64,000 bases of DNA from Streptomyces sp. NRRL WC-3626 (GTDB lineage: Bacteria; Actinomycetota; Actinomycetes; Streptomycetales; Streptomycetaceae), in contig NZ_JOCA01000006.1 of assembly GCF_000718785.1 (NCBI RefSeq), positions 511,275 to 575,274 on the forward strand, written 5' to 3'. The translations under genes and the position numbers were made by a program. The number at the start of each line of letters is the position of its first letter. Position 1 is the first letter of the stretch. Shown here one piece after another: positions 1 to 8,034 of this stretch. Under the pieces are notes generated by a model. That model searched no databases. It saw only the letters and a program-made list of their open reading frames with translations, and was not told where the DNA came from.

Positions 1-1
1 C

Positions 2-979
2 GCCGCCGTGAAGGTCGGCGACGTCGACGTCGGCCGGATCACCCGTGTCGAACTCGGCCGCGACGACTGGTCCGCCCGCGTCACCATGGAGATCAACGGC
101 GATGTACGGCTGCCCGCCGACGCCACCGCAAGGCTCGAACAGTCCAGCCTGCTGGGCGAGAAGTACGTCCAGCTCGCCGCCCCCGCCGAGGAGACCGGAG
201 CGGGGAGGCTGACCGACGGCAGCGTCATCCCGCTGGACCGCACCAGCCGCACCACCGAGGTCGAGGAGGTGTTCGGCGCGCTGTCCCTGCTCCTCAACGG
301 CGGCGGAGTCGGCCAGCTCAGGACCATCACCCGGGAGCTCAACGCGGCCCTCGGCGGCCGCGAACCCCGCATCCGCTCCGTGCTCAAGCGGATCGACGTC
401 CTGGTGACCGACCTCGACGAGCACCGCGGGGACATCACCGACGCCCTCGACGCCGTCAACCGGCTCTCCTCCACCCTCGCCACCCGCAAGGACGACGTCG
501 GCACCGTCCTCACCGGCCTCTCGCCCGGACTGAAGACGCTGGAGAAGCAGCGCGGCTCCCTGCTGACCATGCTGCGCTCCCTCGACACGCTCTCCGGCGT
601 CGCCGTCACCACGATCAACGCGAGCAAGGACGACATGATCGCCGACCTCAAGGCCCTCGCGCCGACGCTGAAGGCGCTCGCCGACGCGGGCACGGACCTG
701 CCCGACTCGCTCCAGGTGCTGATGACGTACCCGTTCACCGACGAGGTGCTGAACGGGGTGAAGGGCGACTACCTCAACGCGTATCTGAACATCGCCGCCG
801 TACCGGGGACGCGGGTGATCCCGCCGGTCGTGGACGAGGAGACACCTGCTCCGACCGCGACCGCCACACCGCCGGGCGAGACGGGCAGGGGCGCGAAGAA
901 GCGGCCCCCCTCGCCGCTGCCACTGCCCTCCGTCTCCGTCTCCGGGTCCGTGTCCGGGTCCGGGGGTGAACGCGGGTGA
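2..979 (+). CDS. MCE (MlaD-domain) family protein, 5' end outside window
   Basis: The frame is open from the left edge, so the N-terminal membrane anchor and the start of the MlaD domain lie outside the window. The first 60 visible residues (KVGDVDVGRITRV then LLGEKYVQL) match the substrate-channel MCE/MlaD domain. A long helical region follows (about residues 95-250), and then a Pro/Ser-rich low-complexity tail. MCE proteins form hexameric or stacked tunnels that carry lipids or sterols across the envelope with a YrbE/MlaE permease. The stop overlaps the GTG of the next MCE gene by 4 nt, so this is one operon of mce type, with the upstream mce genes presumably outside the window. Confidence 0.85.
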   Translation, partial: AAVKVGDVDVGRITRVELGRDDWSARVTMEINGDVRLPADATARLEQSSLLGEKYVQLAAPAEETGAGRLTDGSVIPLDRTSRTTEVEEVFGALSLLLNGGGVGQLRTITRELNAALGGREPRIRSVLKRIDVLVTDLDEHRGDITDALDAVNRLSSTLATRKDDVGTVLTGLSPGLKTLEKQRGSLLTMLRSLDTLSGVAVTTINASKDDMIADLKALAPTLKALADAGTDLPDSLQVLMTYPFTDEVLNGVKGDYLNAYLNIAAVPGTRVIPPVVDEETPAPTATATPPGETGRGAKKRPPSPLPLPSVSVSGSVSGSGGERG

Positions 980-2232
980 TCACCCTCGCCGTACGGCTGA
1001 AGAACGTCGCCTTCCTCCTCATCGCCGTCCTCACCCTGTCGTTCCTCGGCATCCGGTACGCCGATCTCGGGCGGTACGTGGGCGTCGCCGACTACTACAC
1101 GGTGGACGTCCACCTTCCGCGCACCGGCGGGCTCTTCACCCACTCCGACGTGACGTACCGGGGCGTCTCCGTGGGCCGGGTCGGTCCGATCGGGCTGACC
1201 GACGAGGGGGTCGTCGCCGAACTCCGTATCAAGAAGTCCGCGCCGCGTATCCCCGCCGACACCAAGGCCGTGGTCGCCGGGCTGTCCGCCGTGGGCGAGC
1301 AGTACATCGATCTGCGGCCCGAGAGCGACGGCTCCCCCTACCTCACCGACGGCACCCGCATCGAACAGGCCGACACCCAGGTGCCGGCCCCCGTCACCGA
1401 CGTCCTCAGCAGCGTCGACGAGCTCGTGAGCTCCATGCCGCTGGAGGATCTGCGCACGGTCGTCGACGAGTTCGGCACAGCGTTCGACGGGCACGGCGAC
1501 GACCTCCAGGCACTGATCGACAGCGGCGGCGACTTCGTCGAGGCCGCCGACCGCGCCCTGCCCTCCACCACGCTGCTCATCAACGACGGCGAGACCGTCC
1601 TGCGCACCCAGGCCCAGGAGGCCAAGGCCATCCGCGACTTCGCCACCGGGGCGGAGGAACTGGCCCGCGCCCTCAAGGGCTCCGACGCCGACCTGCGCCG
1701 CCTCCTCGCCGTCACCCCCGAGGCCGCCACCCAGGTCAGCGGACTGCTCCGGGACCTCGACCCGAGCCTCGGCGTCGTCCTCGCCAACCTCCTCACCACC
1801 TCCGAGGTCGCCGTCACCCGGCAGCGCGGCATCGAGGAACTCCTGGTGAAGTACCCGGCGGCCGTCTCCGCCGGAGCCACCGCCGTCGACGGAGGGAAGC
1901 TGAACCTCGGCATGGCCGTCACCTTCTTCGCCCCCCTGCCCTGCACCGACGGATACGGCGCCACCCGCTACCGCAACGGCCTCGACCTCGGCACCGCCCC
2001 CGCCCTCAACACCGGCGCGGCCTGCACCGCGCCCGCCTCCACCGGGGCGAACGTCCGCGGCTCGGGGAACGCCCCGAAGGGCGGCGCGGTACCCGAACCG
2101 GCCAGACCCGGCTCCCTGCCCTCGGGCAGCGGCGGGGCTGCCGGCCTTCCCGGCGCCCTCGCCCTGCCCGGACAGAGCGGCGAGGCACCGGACGACCTGT
2201 CCGGCCTCCTCCCCATCGGCGGTACGCGATGA
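976..2232 (+). CDS. MCE family protein (last Mce of the operon)
   Basis: A 418-residue protein with one N-terminal membrane segment (about residues 8-27), an MlaD domain (about 36-115, with YRGVSVGRVG and LSAVGEQYIDL), a long helical needle region (about 130-300) and a Pro/Gly-rich C-terminus. It should be a subunit of an Mce lipid-import assembly at the membrane. Start and upstream stop overlap as GTGA, and the stop overlaps the next ATG, so translation is coupled on both sides. The lack of a lipobox and its place as the last MCE gene before the Mce-associated proteins make an MceF-like position likely, but which Mce letter it is cannot be read directly. Confidence 0.88.
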   Translation: MITLAVRLKNVAFLLIAVLTLSFLGIRYADLGRYVGVADYYTVDVHLPRTGGLFTHSDVTYRGVSVGRVGPIGLTDEGVVAELRIKKSAPRIPADTKAVVAGLSAVGEQYIDLRPESDGSPYLTDGTRIEQADTQVPAPVTDVLSSVDELVSSMPLEDLRTVVDEFGTAFDGHGDDLQALIDSGGDFVEAADRALPSTTLLINDGETVLRTQAQEAKAIRDFATGAEELARALKGSDADLRRLLAVTPEAATQVSGLLRDLDPSLGVVLANLLTTSEVAVTRQRGIEELLVKYPAAVSAGATAVDGGKLNLGMAVTFFAPLPCTDGYGATRYRNGLDLGTAPALNTGAACTAPASTGANVRGSGNAPKGGAVPEPARPGSLPSGSGGAAGLPGALALPGQSGEAPDDLSGLLPIGGTR

Positions 2233-2744
2233 GAAGGGCCCGGATCCTCACCGGAGCGGCGCTGGCGCTGGCGGTCGGTTTCTGCGGTACGGGAGCGTGG
2301 ACGTACGCGCAGGCCCGTACCGACGACTCGCTCGCCTACGGCAGGGAGCGGGACGCCGCGCTCGCCGACGGGCGCGCGGGCATCGCGGCCCTCACCACGC
2401 TCGACGCCTCCACCCGGCAGCGCGCGGAGCAGGGCATTCGCGCCTGGCGCGCCGCCGCCACCGGGCCGCTGCGCGAGGAACTGGGCGGCACCGACGCCAA
2501 GGCCGGCACCTCGGCGCGCGGCACGGTCACCGAGGCCGCCGTCACCGCGCTCGACACCCGGTCCGGCACGGCCAAGCTCATCGCCACCGTCCGCGTCGAG
2601 ATCACACCCGCCGGCACCGGGCGGCCGGCCACCGACCGCAAACGCCTGGAGGCGGTCCTGGCCCGCACGGGCGACGGCGAGTGGAAGGTCAGGGCGCTGA
2701 ACGCCGTACCGGTCGAGGCCGAGAAGGAGGGCGGGGACCGATGA
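2229..2744 (+). CDS. Mce-associated membrane protein
   Basis: A 171-residue protein with a single N-terminal membrane or signal segment (residues 5-25), a helical stretch and a C-terminal fold ending in a DGEWKVRALNAVPV-like strand. That ending is typical of NTF2/Mce-associated proteins, where the final strand reads W-x-V/L-x-x-L. Its ATG overlaps the MCE stop (ATGA), so it is cotranslated with the Mce proteins. Mce-associated proteins are thought to stabilise or position the Mce complex. No catalytic motif is visible. Three similar but diverged proteins follow immediately, so this is one member of a local paralogous set. Confidence 0.75.
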   Translation: MRRARILTGAALALAVGFCGTGAWTYAQARTDDSLAYGRERDAALADGRAGIAALTTLDASTRQRAEQGIRAWRAAATGPLREELGGTDAKAGTSARGTVTEAAVTALDTRSGTAKLIATVRVEITPAGTGRPATDRKRLEAVLARTGDGEWKVRALNAVPVEAEKEGGDR

Positions 2745-3340
2745 CGCCGACACGACTGCCGGGCGAGGACGTGCCGGTGGAGACCGAGACCGTCGAGACG
2801 GAGAACGGGCGGGAGCCGGCCGCGGAGGTGCCGGCCGGGCGGTTACGGCGGGCAGGTCTCGGCGTCCTGATCGCCGCGCTCGTCCTCGGCGGCGGCGGAT
2901 TCCTGTACGGCGCCCACCAGCTGAGGTCGTCCGCGCCCGCACAGAACCGGGCGCTCACCGACACCGGGGCCACCACCCGAGTCGCCGGCGACGTCGGCAG
3001 CGCCCTCGCCCGGATCTTCTCCTACACACCGGAGGGCACCGCCGCCGCCGAACGGTCCGCACGCACCGTCCTCGACGGCCGCGCCGCCCGCCAGTACGAA
3101 ACCCTCTTCGCCCGGGTCCGCGACGACCTCACCGAACAGCGCGTCACCCTCAGCACCCGCGCCGTCCGCACCGGAGTGATCGAACTCGACGGCGACGAGG
3201 CCCACTTGCTGGTCTTCCTCGACCAGACCTCCCACAAGGGCGGCAGCAAGGCCGAGGTCACCACCGCGGCGGCCCAACTCAGCGTCACGGCACGGCTCGA
3301 GGGCGACCGGTGGCGGATCGTCGACATCAAGGCCCGCTGA
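2741..3340 (+). CDS. Mce-associated membrane protein
   Basis: A 199-residue protein with an acidic cytoplasmic N-terminus (about 30 residues), one membrane segment (about 35-55, Gly/Ala/Leu-rich) and an extracytoplasmic domain ending in LEGDRWRIVDIKAR, the closing strand of Mce-associated/NTF2-like proteins. A phrase resembling LFSYTPEG appears both here and, as LFSYDHTD, in the protein encoded at 3959-4741, so these two are closer to each other than to the two proteins that start with a signal-anchor. The ATG overlaps the previous stop by 4 nt. The role is inferred to be accessory to the Mce transporter. Confidence 0.75.
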   Translation: MTPTRLPGEDVPVETETVETENGREPAAEVPAGRLRRAGLGVLIAALVLGGGGFLYGAHQLRSSAPAQNRALTDTGATTRVAGDVGSALARIFSYTPEGTAAAERSARTVLDGRAARQYETLFARVRDDLTEQRVTLSTRAVRTGVIELDGDEAHLLVFLDQTSHKGGSKAEVTTAAAQLSVTARLEGDRWRIVDIKAR

Positions 3341-3366
3341 CCATGCGCGGCAGACTGGAGCACCCC

Positions 3367-3909
3367 ATGAAACGCGCGGTCCGCGCCCTCGCCGGTACCC
3401 GGCCGCTGCCGGCCCTGGCCCTCGCCCTCACCCTCGTCGCGGGCGGCTTCGCCGTTTGGGCGGGACAGGACTGGTACGACGCGGCCCACGACGACCGGGC
3501 GGCCTACGCCGGGCAGCGGGACGCGGTCCTCGCCGCCGGGGAGCAGGCCGTGCAGAACCTCAACACGCTCGACCACCGCGATGTGAACCGGGGTCTCGAC
3601 CTCTGGGAGTCGTCCACCACCGGCGAACTGCACGAACAACTCATCACCGGCCGCACCGAGTTCGCCGATCAGGTGAAGGCGGCGAAGACGGTCACCACGG
3701 CCCGGGTGCTGTCCGGCGCGGTCACCGAACTTGACGACCGGGCGGGCCGCGCCCGGGTGCTGGTCGCCCTGCGCGTCACCGTGAAGGCGGACGACGGGGC
3801 GAAGACCGACAAGGACAGCCGCATGCTCGGCGAACTCACCCGGACCGACGGCCGGTGGAAGCTCAGCGCCCTCGGCCAGGCGCCCGTGGGCGGCACATCG
3901 GACGGCTGA
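3367..3909 (+). CDS. Mce-associated membrane protein
   Basis: About 180 residues from the chosen ATG, which has a GGAG six nucleotides upstream. An in-frame ATG at 3343 has no convincing ribosome site. The protein has an N-terminal membrane segment (about 10-30), then a helical region with NTLDHRDVNRGLDLWESSTTGEL, and ends in TDGRWKLSALGQAPVG. The same layout (TTLDAS..., TGPLREEL, then W-K-V) is visible in the product of 2229-2744, so the two are paralogues. They alternate with the other pair in the operon, which suggests duplication of a two-gene unit. Confidence 0.72.
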   Translation: MKRAVRALAGTRPLPALALALTLVAGGFAVWAGQDWYDAAHDDRAAYAGQRDAVLAAGEQAVQNLNTLDHRDVNRGLDLWESSTTGELHEQLITGRTEFADQVKAAKTVTTARVLSGAVTELDDRAGRARVLVALRVTVKADDGAKTDKDSRMLGELTRTDGRWKLSALGQAPVGGTSDG

Positions 3910-3958
3910 CCCGGTCCCGTACCGCAGCAGCCGGCCGCACCGAGGAGGACACCGCACC

Positions 3959-4741
3959 ATGTCGACGACCCGCCACCACATCAACCGCCAGCGCCGCCGC
4001 CAGGCCCGCGAGACCCGGCCGGCCGGGCCGCCGCAGGGCGCGCCGGGCGAGGCCCACGAGCCCCGTCCGACCGCGTCCGCCGGGCCGGCGCGGGGTGCAG
4101 GGGGCCGGGGCCGTGCGTCCGGCACCGCGGTGCCGTCCGGGCGCGCGACGGATCCGGACGCGGGCGGCGACGAGAAGGGCGCCCGCGTACGGGCGCGCCG
4201 CCCGGCGGGCCTCCTCGTGCTCTGTGCGCTGACCCTGCTCCTCGGCGGCTTCGCCGGCTGGGCGCACGCGAAGGCCGGGGCGCTGCGGGACGAACCGGCG
4301 CGGCGGAACACCGCCCTCTCCGATCCGGCCCGCACCGGAGAGATCAAGGGACAGACCGCCGAGGCCGTCGACGCGCTCTTCTCCTACGACCACACCGACC
4401 CCGGCGCCCTCGAGAAGGCCGCGGACGGCCTCCTCACCGGCCAGGCCGTCGAGCAGCACAGGACTTTGCTCGCCGACGTCCGCGAGCGGGCCGACGCACA
4501 GAAGGCCGTGATCACCACGACGGTCACCGACAGCGCGGTCGAGCGGATCGACGGCGACCGCGCCCGGGTCCTCGTCTACGCCGACCAGAGCAGCGTGAGC
4601 ACCGCCGGGAGCACGAAGAAGGCCAAGGGCGCGAAGGACGCGCAGGACGAGGGCGTGTACGCGGGGGCCATGCTCGCCGTCGACGTCGTGCGCCGCGACG
4701 GGCGCTGGCTCGTCTCCGGCATCGACACCTTCGGCCGCTGA
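3959..4741 (+). CDS. Mce-associated membrane protein with long basic N-terminus
   Basis: A 260-residue protein. The first 80 residues are rich in Arg, Pro, Ala and Gly and are probably disordered and cytoplasmic. One membrane segment follows (about 83-103), and then an Mce-associated domain (LFSYDHTD, LVYADQSS, and the terminal DGRWLVSGIDTF strand). The start has a clear GAGGAGG-type ribosome site. It is the last of the four Mce-associated genes and is separated from the transglycosylase gene by 58 nt. No enzymatic motif is seen, and a structural role in the Mce complex is inferred from family and position. Confidence 0.72.
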   Translation: MSTTRHHINRQRRRQARETRPAGPPQGAPGEAHEPRPTASAGPARGAGGRGRASGTAVPSGRATDPDAGGDEKGARVRARRPAGLLVLCALTLLLGGFAGWAHAKAGALRDEPARRNTALSDPARTGEIKGQTAEAVDALFSYDHTDPGALEKAADGLLTGQAVEQHRTLLADVRERADAQKAVITTTVTDSAVERIDGDRARVLVYADQSSVSTAGSTKKAKGAKDAQDEGVYAGAMLAVDVVRRDGRWLVSGIDTFGR

Positions 4742-4799
4742 GGCCCGGACGACCGTACGACCCGCCCCGACACCGACGGATCCGACAGGAGCGACAGCC

Positions 4800-6035
4800 A
4801 TGCCCGTACGCCGCGCCCGACGCCCGTATGCAGGGCGGACCCGCAGGGGACTGCGGACGACCGCCGTCGCCGTGGCGGCCATGGCGGCCCTCACCGCCTC
4901 CCAGGCGCCCGGCCTCACCGGGGACCGCCACGCCGACCCGTTCGCCGACGACGTCCTCGTACCGGTGGGGGACGGCCCGTACGCCGGGCCCGCCGCTCCG
5001 GACGACGGCTCGTACCACACCGAACTCCCGCCCCTGGACACGGCGGAGGCGGCCCAGGCCGCGTCGGCGCCCCCCGCGCTGGTGCGGGACCTGCGGTCCC
5101 AGTCGGGCATCCCGGCGACCGTGCTGCGCGCCTACCGTGCCGCCGAGACCTCCGTCGGCGCCTCCGACCCCGGCTGCCGGCTGCCGTGGGAGCTGCTCGC
5201 GGCGATCGGCAAGGTCGAGTCGGGGCAGGCGCGCGGCGGCGCCGTCGACCGGAACGGCACGACGCTGGGCCGGATCACCGGCCCGCCGCTCGACGGCCGG
5301 GGGTTCGCCCTGATCCGGGACACCGACGGGGGCGTCCACGACGGGGACACGGTCTACGACCGCGCGGTGGGGCCGATGCAGTTCCTGCCGTCCACCTGGG
5401 CCCGCTGGGGCGCGGACGGCAACGGGGACGGCCGCGCCGACCCGAACAACATCTTCGACGCGGCCCTCGCGGCCGGCCACTATCTGTGCGCCGGCGACCG
5501 GGACCTGGGGCGGGCGGCCGACCTGGACCGGGCGATCCTCAGCTACAACCACTCGGAGGCGTATCTGCGGCTGGTCCGGCACTGGCTGGAGTTCTACGGC
5601 CGCGGGGTCCACACCGTCCCCGACGGCAAGGGCGTCATCCCGAGGAGCCCCGGCGCCGGCGGCGACACCCCGGCGACCGAACCCGTCGACGGCGGGAGCG
5701 GCGGCGACGGCGACGGGGGCGGCGGCATCGTCATCGGCCCGGACCCGAGTACGCCGGGCAGTCCCGGACCGTCCTCCGGCCCCTCGCCCTCGCCCACCCC
5801 GGATCCGACCTCGCCGGAGCCGTCCCCGGATCCGACCACCACCACGCCGACGGATCCCCCGACGAGCGAGGACCCCTCCACGGAGCCGCCGGGCGGGACC
5901 ACCTCGCCCACACCGGACCCGAGTCCTTCGCCCACCGCGTCGGACGACTGCGACGGGGAGCCGGCGACACCCGGCCCCGAGGCGACCCCGGCCACCTCGC
6001 CCTGCCCGACCGTCCCGGCGACCCCCGCCGGGTGA
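4800..6035 (+). CDS. secreted lytic murein transglycosylase
   Basis: A 411-residue protein with an N-terminal Arg-rich Sec signal (about residues 1-35), a lysozyme-like SLT/MltB-type domain (about 95-265) and a C-terminal Pro/Ser/Thr-rich tail (about 285-411). The catalytic Glu is in IGKVESGQ (E140). It is followed by AVGPMQFLPSTW and the DGNGDGRADPNN loop and AILSYNHSEAY, all hallmarks of this transglycosylase family. It would cleave the glycan strand to 1,6-anhydro-MurNAc ends outside the cell. Its position as the last gene of the mce operon fits local wall remodelling around the envelope-spanning transporter. The Pro-rich tail may thread through or anchor in peptidoglycan. Confidence 0.85.
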   Translation: MPVRRARRPYAGRTRRGLRTTAVAVAAMAALTASQAPGLTGDRHADPFADDVLVPVGDGPYAGPAAPDDGSYHTELPPLDTAEAAQAASAPPALVRDLRSQSGIPATVLRAYRAAETSVGASDPGCRLPWELLAAIGKVESGQARGGAVDRNGTTLGRITGPPLDGRGFALIRDTDGGVHDGDTVYDRAVGPMQFLPSTWARWGADGNGDGRADPNNIFDAALAAGHYLCAGDRDLGRAADLDRAILSYNHSEAYLRLVRHWLEFYGRGVHTVPDGKGVIPRSPGAGGDTPATEPVDGGSGGDGDGGGGIVIGPDPSTPGSPGPSSGPSPSPTPDPTSPEPSPDPTTTTPTDPPTSEDPSTEPPGGTTSPTPDPSPSPTASDDCDGEPATPGPEATPATSPCPTVPATPAG

Positions 6036-6041
6036 GGCCGG

Positions 6042-7868
6042 TCAGCCCAGCTGGTCCATCCCGGCCGGGTTCGGCCAGCTCTGCGCGCCCTGCCAGCCCG
6101 CCGCCGGCGCCATGGAGAGCCCGTCGGTGCCCCTGACCTGGGCGGCCGTGAGGCCACCCTGGGCGGGCACGCCGGGCGGCGTGGGGCCGGTGGGCAGCGG
6201 CATCTGGGCGGCCACCGGTGCCGGCGCGGGGTACGGCGGGACGGGCATCTGCGCCTGCGCCGCGGGCGCGAGCGGCTGGGCGGGGGCCGGTACGGGCGCC
6301 GGCTGGGGGACCGGCGCCGGTACCGGCTGCGGCGCGGGCTGGGGGACCTGCTGCGGCACGGCCTGCGGTATGGGCTGCGGTACGGGCTGGGGCGCGGGCT
6401 GAGCGCCCTGCTGCGGCATCCCCGGCTGTCCCGGAATCCCCGAGAGACCCGAGAGTCCCGGTATCCCCTGCGCACCCTGCGTCCCCGCGCTCGTCACCAC
6501 CGAGGCGGCCGCCGGCACCGGCACCCCGACGCCGGGGCCCACCGCGGGGGCGGCCGCGGCTGCGGGGAGCGGCATGCCGGTGCCGGTGCCGGTGCCCGCG
6601 GCGGCGGCGAGCTCCGGGGCACCGACACCGGCGGTCTGTGCGGCGAGCCCCCGCATGCCCGCCCCGTTGGTCTCGCTCATCAGACGGTCCACCGCCGCCG
6701 TACCCGAGCTGTAGCTGGTCCCCGGGGCGTGCTCGGGCCCGGCGGCTCCCCTCCTGGGCGCCCCGTAGAGCACCTGTTCCAGGCCGGTCACCAGGCGGCG
6801 CACGTCCACTTGGGGGCGTACCACGAGACGCAGGAAGCGGCTGGACGAGCCGATCTTGTTGCCGCACTCGCGGACCAGGATCCGGTGCTCGGTGAGCATC
6901 CGGTCACGGACCACGGTCCCCTCGGCGCCCACCGGGAGGCGTACGAAGAGGAAGTTGCCCTGGGACGGGTACACGGTGAGTCCGGGCAGTGAGGAGAGCT
7001 GGCCGGACATGTCCATCCGGTCGCGGCGCACCTGGTGGAGGCTCTGCACATACTCGGGGCCGTGCTCCTTCAGCATGAACACCACGTGCTCGGCGAAGGA
7101 GTTGAGGTTCCACTTGGGCAGCATGGAGCGGACCCGGCCGGCGAGGGCCGGGTTGGCGACCAGATAGCCGAAGCGGATGCCGTGCAGGCCGAAGTTCTTG
7201 CCGAGGCTGCGCAGCACGATCACGTTGGGGCGCAGCATCGCCTCATGGACCACGCTCGGTTCGTTCTCCGCGTCGGCGAACTCCAGGAAGGACTCGTCGA
7301 TCACCACCAGGTCCAGATCGGCCATGGCGTCCATGAACTGCACGATCGCGTGCTTGTGCAGGAAGCCGCCGTCGGGGTTGTTGGGGTTGCAGATGACGGC
7401 GACCTTGGTGCCGCGGGCGCGGATGAACTCGGCGTACTGCGCGAGGTCGAGGGCGAAGCCGCTGGACTCCTGGAGCGGGAACATGTCGACCCGCTTGCCG
7501 GTCTCCATGGGCTGGTCGGTCCAGCGGCCGAAGGTGGGGACGGGGACGGCGAGGGACTCACGGACGAGGAGGTGGTCGATCCAGGTGATGAGTTCGGTGG
7601 ACCCGTTGCCCATCGCCACGCACTGCGGGGGGAGCTGGAGCAGGCTGCACAGTTCGGCCGTGATGGTGTCGGCGCTGCTCGGGTAGTACGTGATGATCTC
7701 GCGCAGCCGCGTCGCCATGTCCTCGAACATGGCGGGGGTCGGGAAGTACGGATTGCAGGGGATGCAGAAGTCCACCGGGCCGGCCCCGTCGCTCTCCCGT
7801 GTCAGCGCCGCCATCGACGGGCTGTGTGCCGCGGTGCCGCGGAACAACGAGGTGACGCTGTCGGCCAT
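6042..7868 (-). CDS. class I/II aminotransferase (histidinol-phosphate type) with long disordered C-terminal tail
   Basis: A 608-residue protein from an ATG with a GGAGG six nucleotides upstream. Residues about 1-365 are a fold-type I PLP aminotransferase: CNPNNPDGG, the DESFLEF aspartate, the RSLGKNFGLHGIRFGY Schiff-base lysine and a late R-x-x-VRP region. It most resembles HisC/CobD-like or L-threonine-phosphate-decarboxylase-like enzymes, so the substrate is uncertain. The last 230 or so residues are Ala/Pro/Gln-rich with repeated PQPxPQP units and are unlikely to be part of the enzyme fold. The usual family length is 350-400. It converges with the transglycosylase gene (6 bp between stops). 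Two strong inverted repeats lie upstream. Confidence 0.8.
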   Translation of the reverse strand: MADSVTSLFRGTAAHSPSMAALTRESDGAGPVDFCIPCNPYFPTPAMFEDMATRLREIITYYPSSADTITAELCSLLQLPPQCVAMGNGSTELITWIDHLLVRESLAVPVPTFGRWTDQPMETGKRVDMFPLQESSGFALDLAQYAEFIRARGTKVAVICNPNNPDGGFLHKHAIVQFMDAMADLDLVVIDESFLEFADAENEPSVVHEAMLRPNVIVLRSLGKNFGLHGIRFGYLVANPALAGRVRSMLPKWNLNSFAEHVVFMLKEHGPEYVQSLHQVRRDRMDMSGQLSSLPGLTVYPSQGNFLFVRLPVGAEGTVVRDRMLTEHRILVRECGNKIGSSSRFLRLVVRPQVDVRRLVTGLEQVLYGAPRRGAAGPEHAPGTSYSSGTAAVDRLMSETNGAGMRGLAAQTAGVGAPELAAAAGTGTGTGMPLPAAAAAPAVGPGVGVPVPAAASVVTSAGTQGAQGIPGLSGLSGIPGQPGMPQQGAQPAPQPVPQPIPQAVPQQVPQPAPQPVPAPVPQPAPVPAPAQPLAPAAQAQMPVPPYPAPAPVAAQMPLPTGPTPPGVPAQGGLTAAQVRGTDGLSMAPAAGWQGAQSWPNPAGMDQLG

Positions 7869-7883
7869 GGAACCTCCGTGTGT

Positions 7884-7914
7884 GACGGGCCCGTTGGGGA
7901 CGAACGGGCCCGTC
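7884..7914 (-). promoter_or_regulatory. 12-bp perfect inverted repeat in aminotransferase leader
   Basis: The arms gacgggcccgtt (7884-7895) and aacgggcccgtc (7903-7914) are perfectly complementary with a 7-nt loop. The repeat sits 16 nt upstream of the aminotransferase start, directly before its ribosome site, so it would form at the end of the 5' leader. It may control translation or terminate transcripts arriving from the epimerase. Confidence 0.5.
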
Positions 7915-7919
7915 AAAGC

Positions 7920-7955
7920 CTGGGTGGCCCGCGCGGGGGAGCACGGGCCACCCAG
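7920..7955 (-). terminator. hairpin downstream of the aldose epimerase
   Basis: Perfect 12-bp arms, ctgggtggcccg (7920-7931) and cgggccacccag (7944-7955), with a 12-nt loop. It lies 80 nt beyond the epimerase stop on the minus strand. There is no U-run, as is common for Streptomyces terminators. Confidence 0.55.
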
Positions 7956-8034
7956 GAGTACGCACCGCGGACCGCCACCGTTCAGCTCATGTGAGGAAAA
8001 TGTGACGGAGGCGGTTCACGGGAACCCGGGCGCC

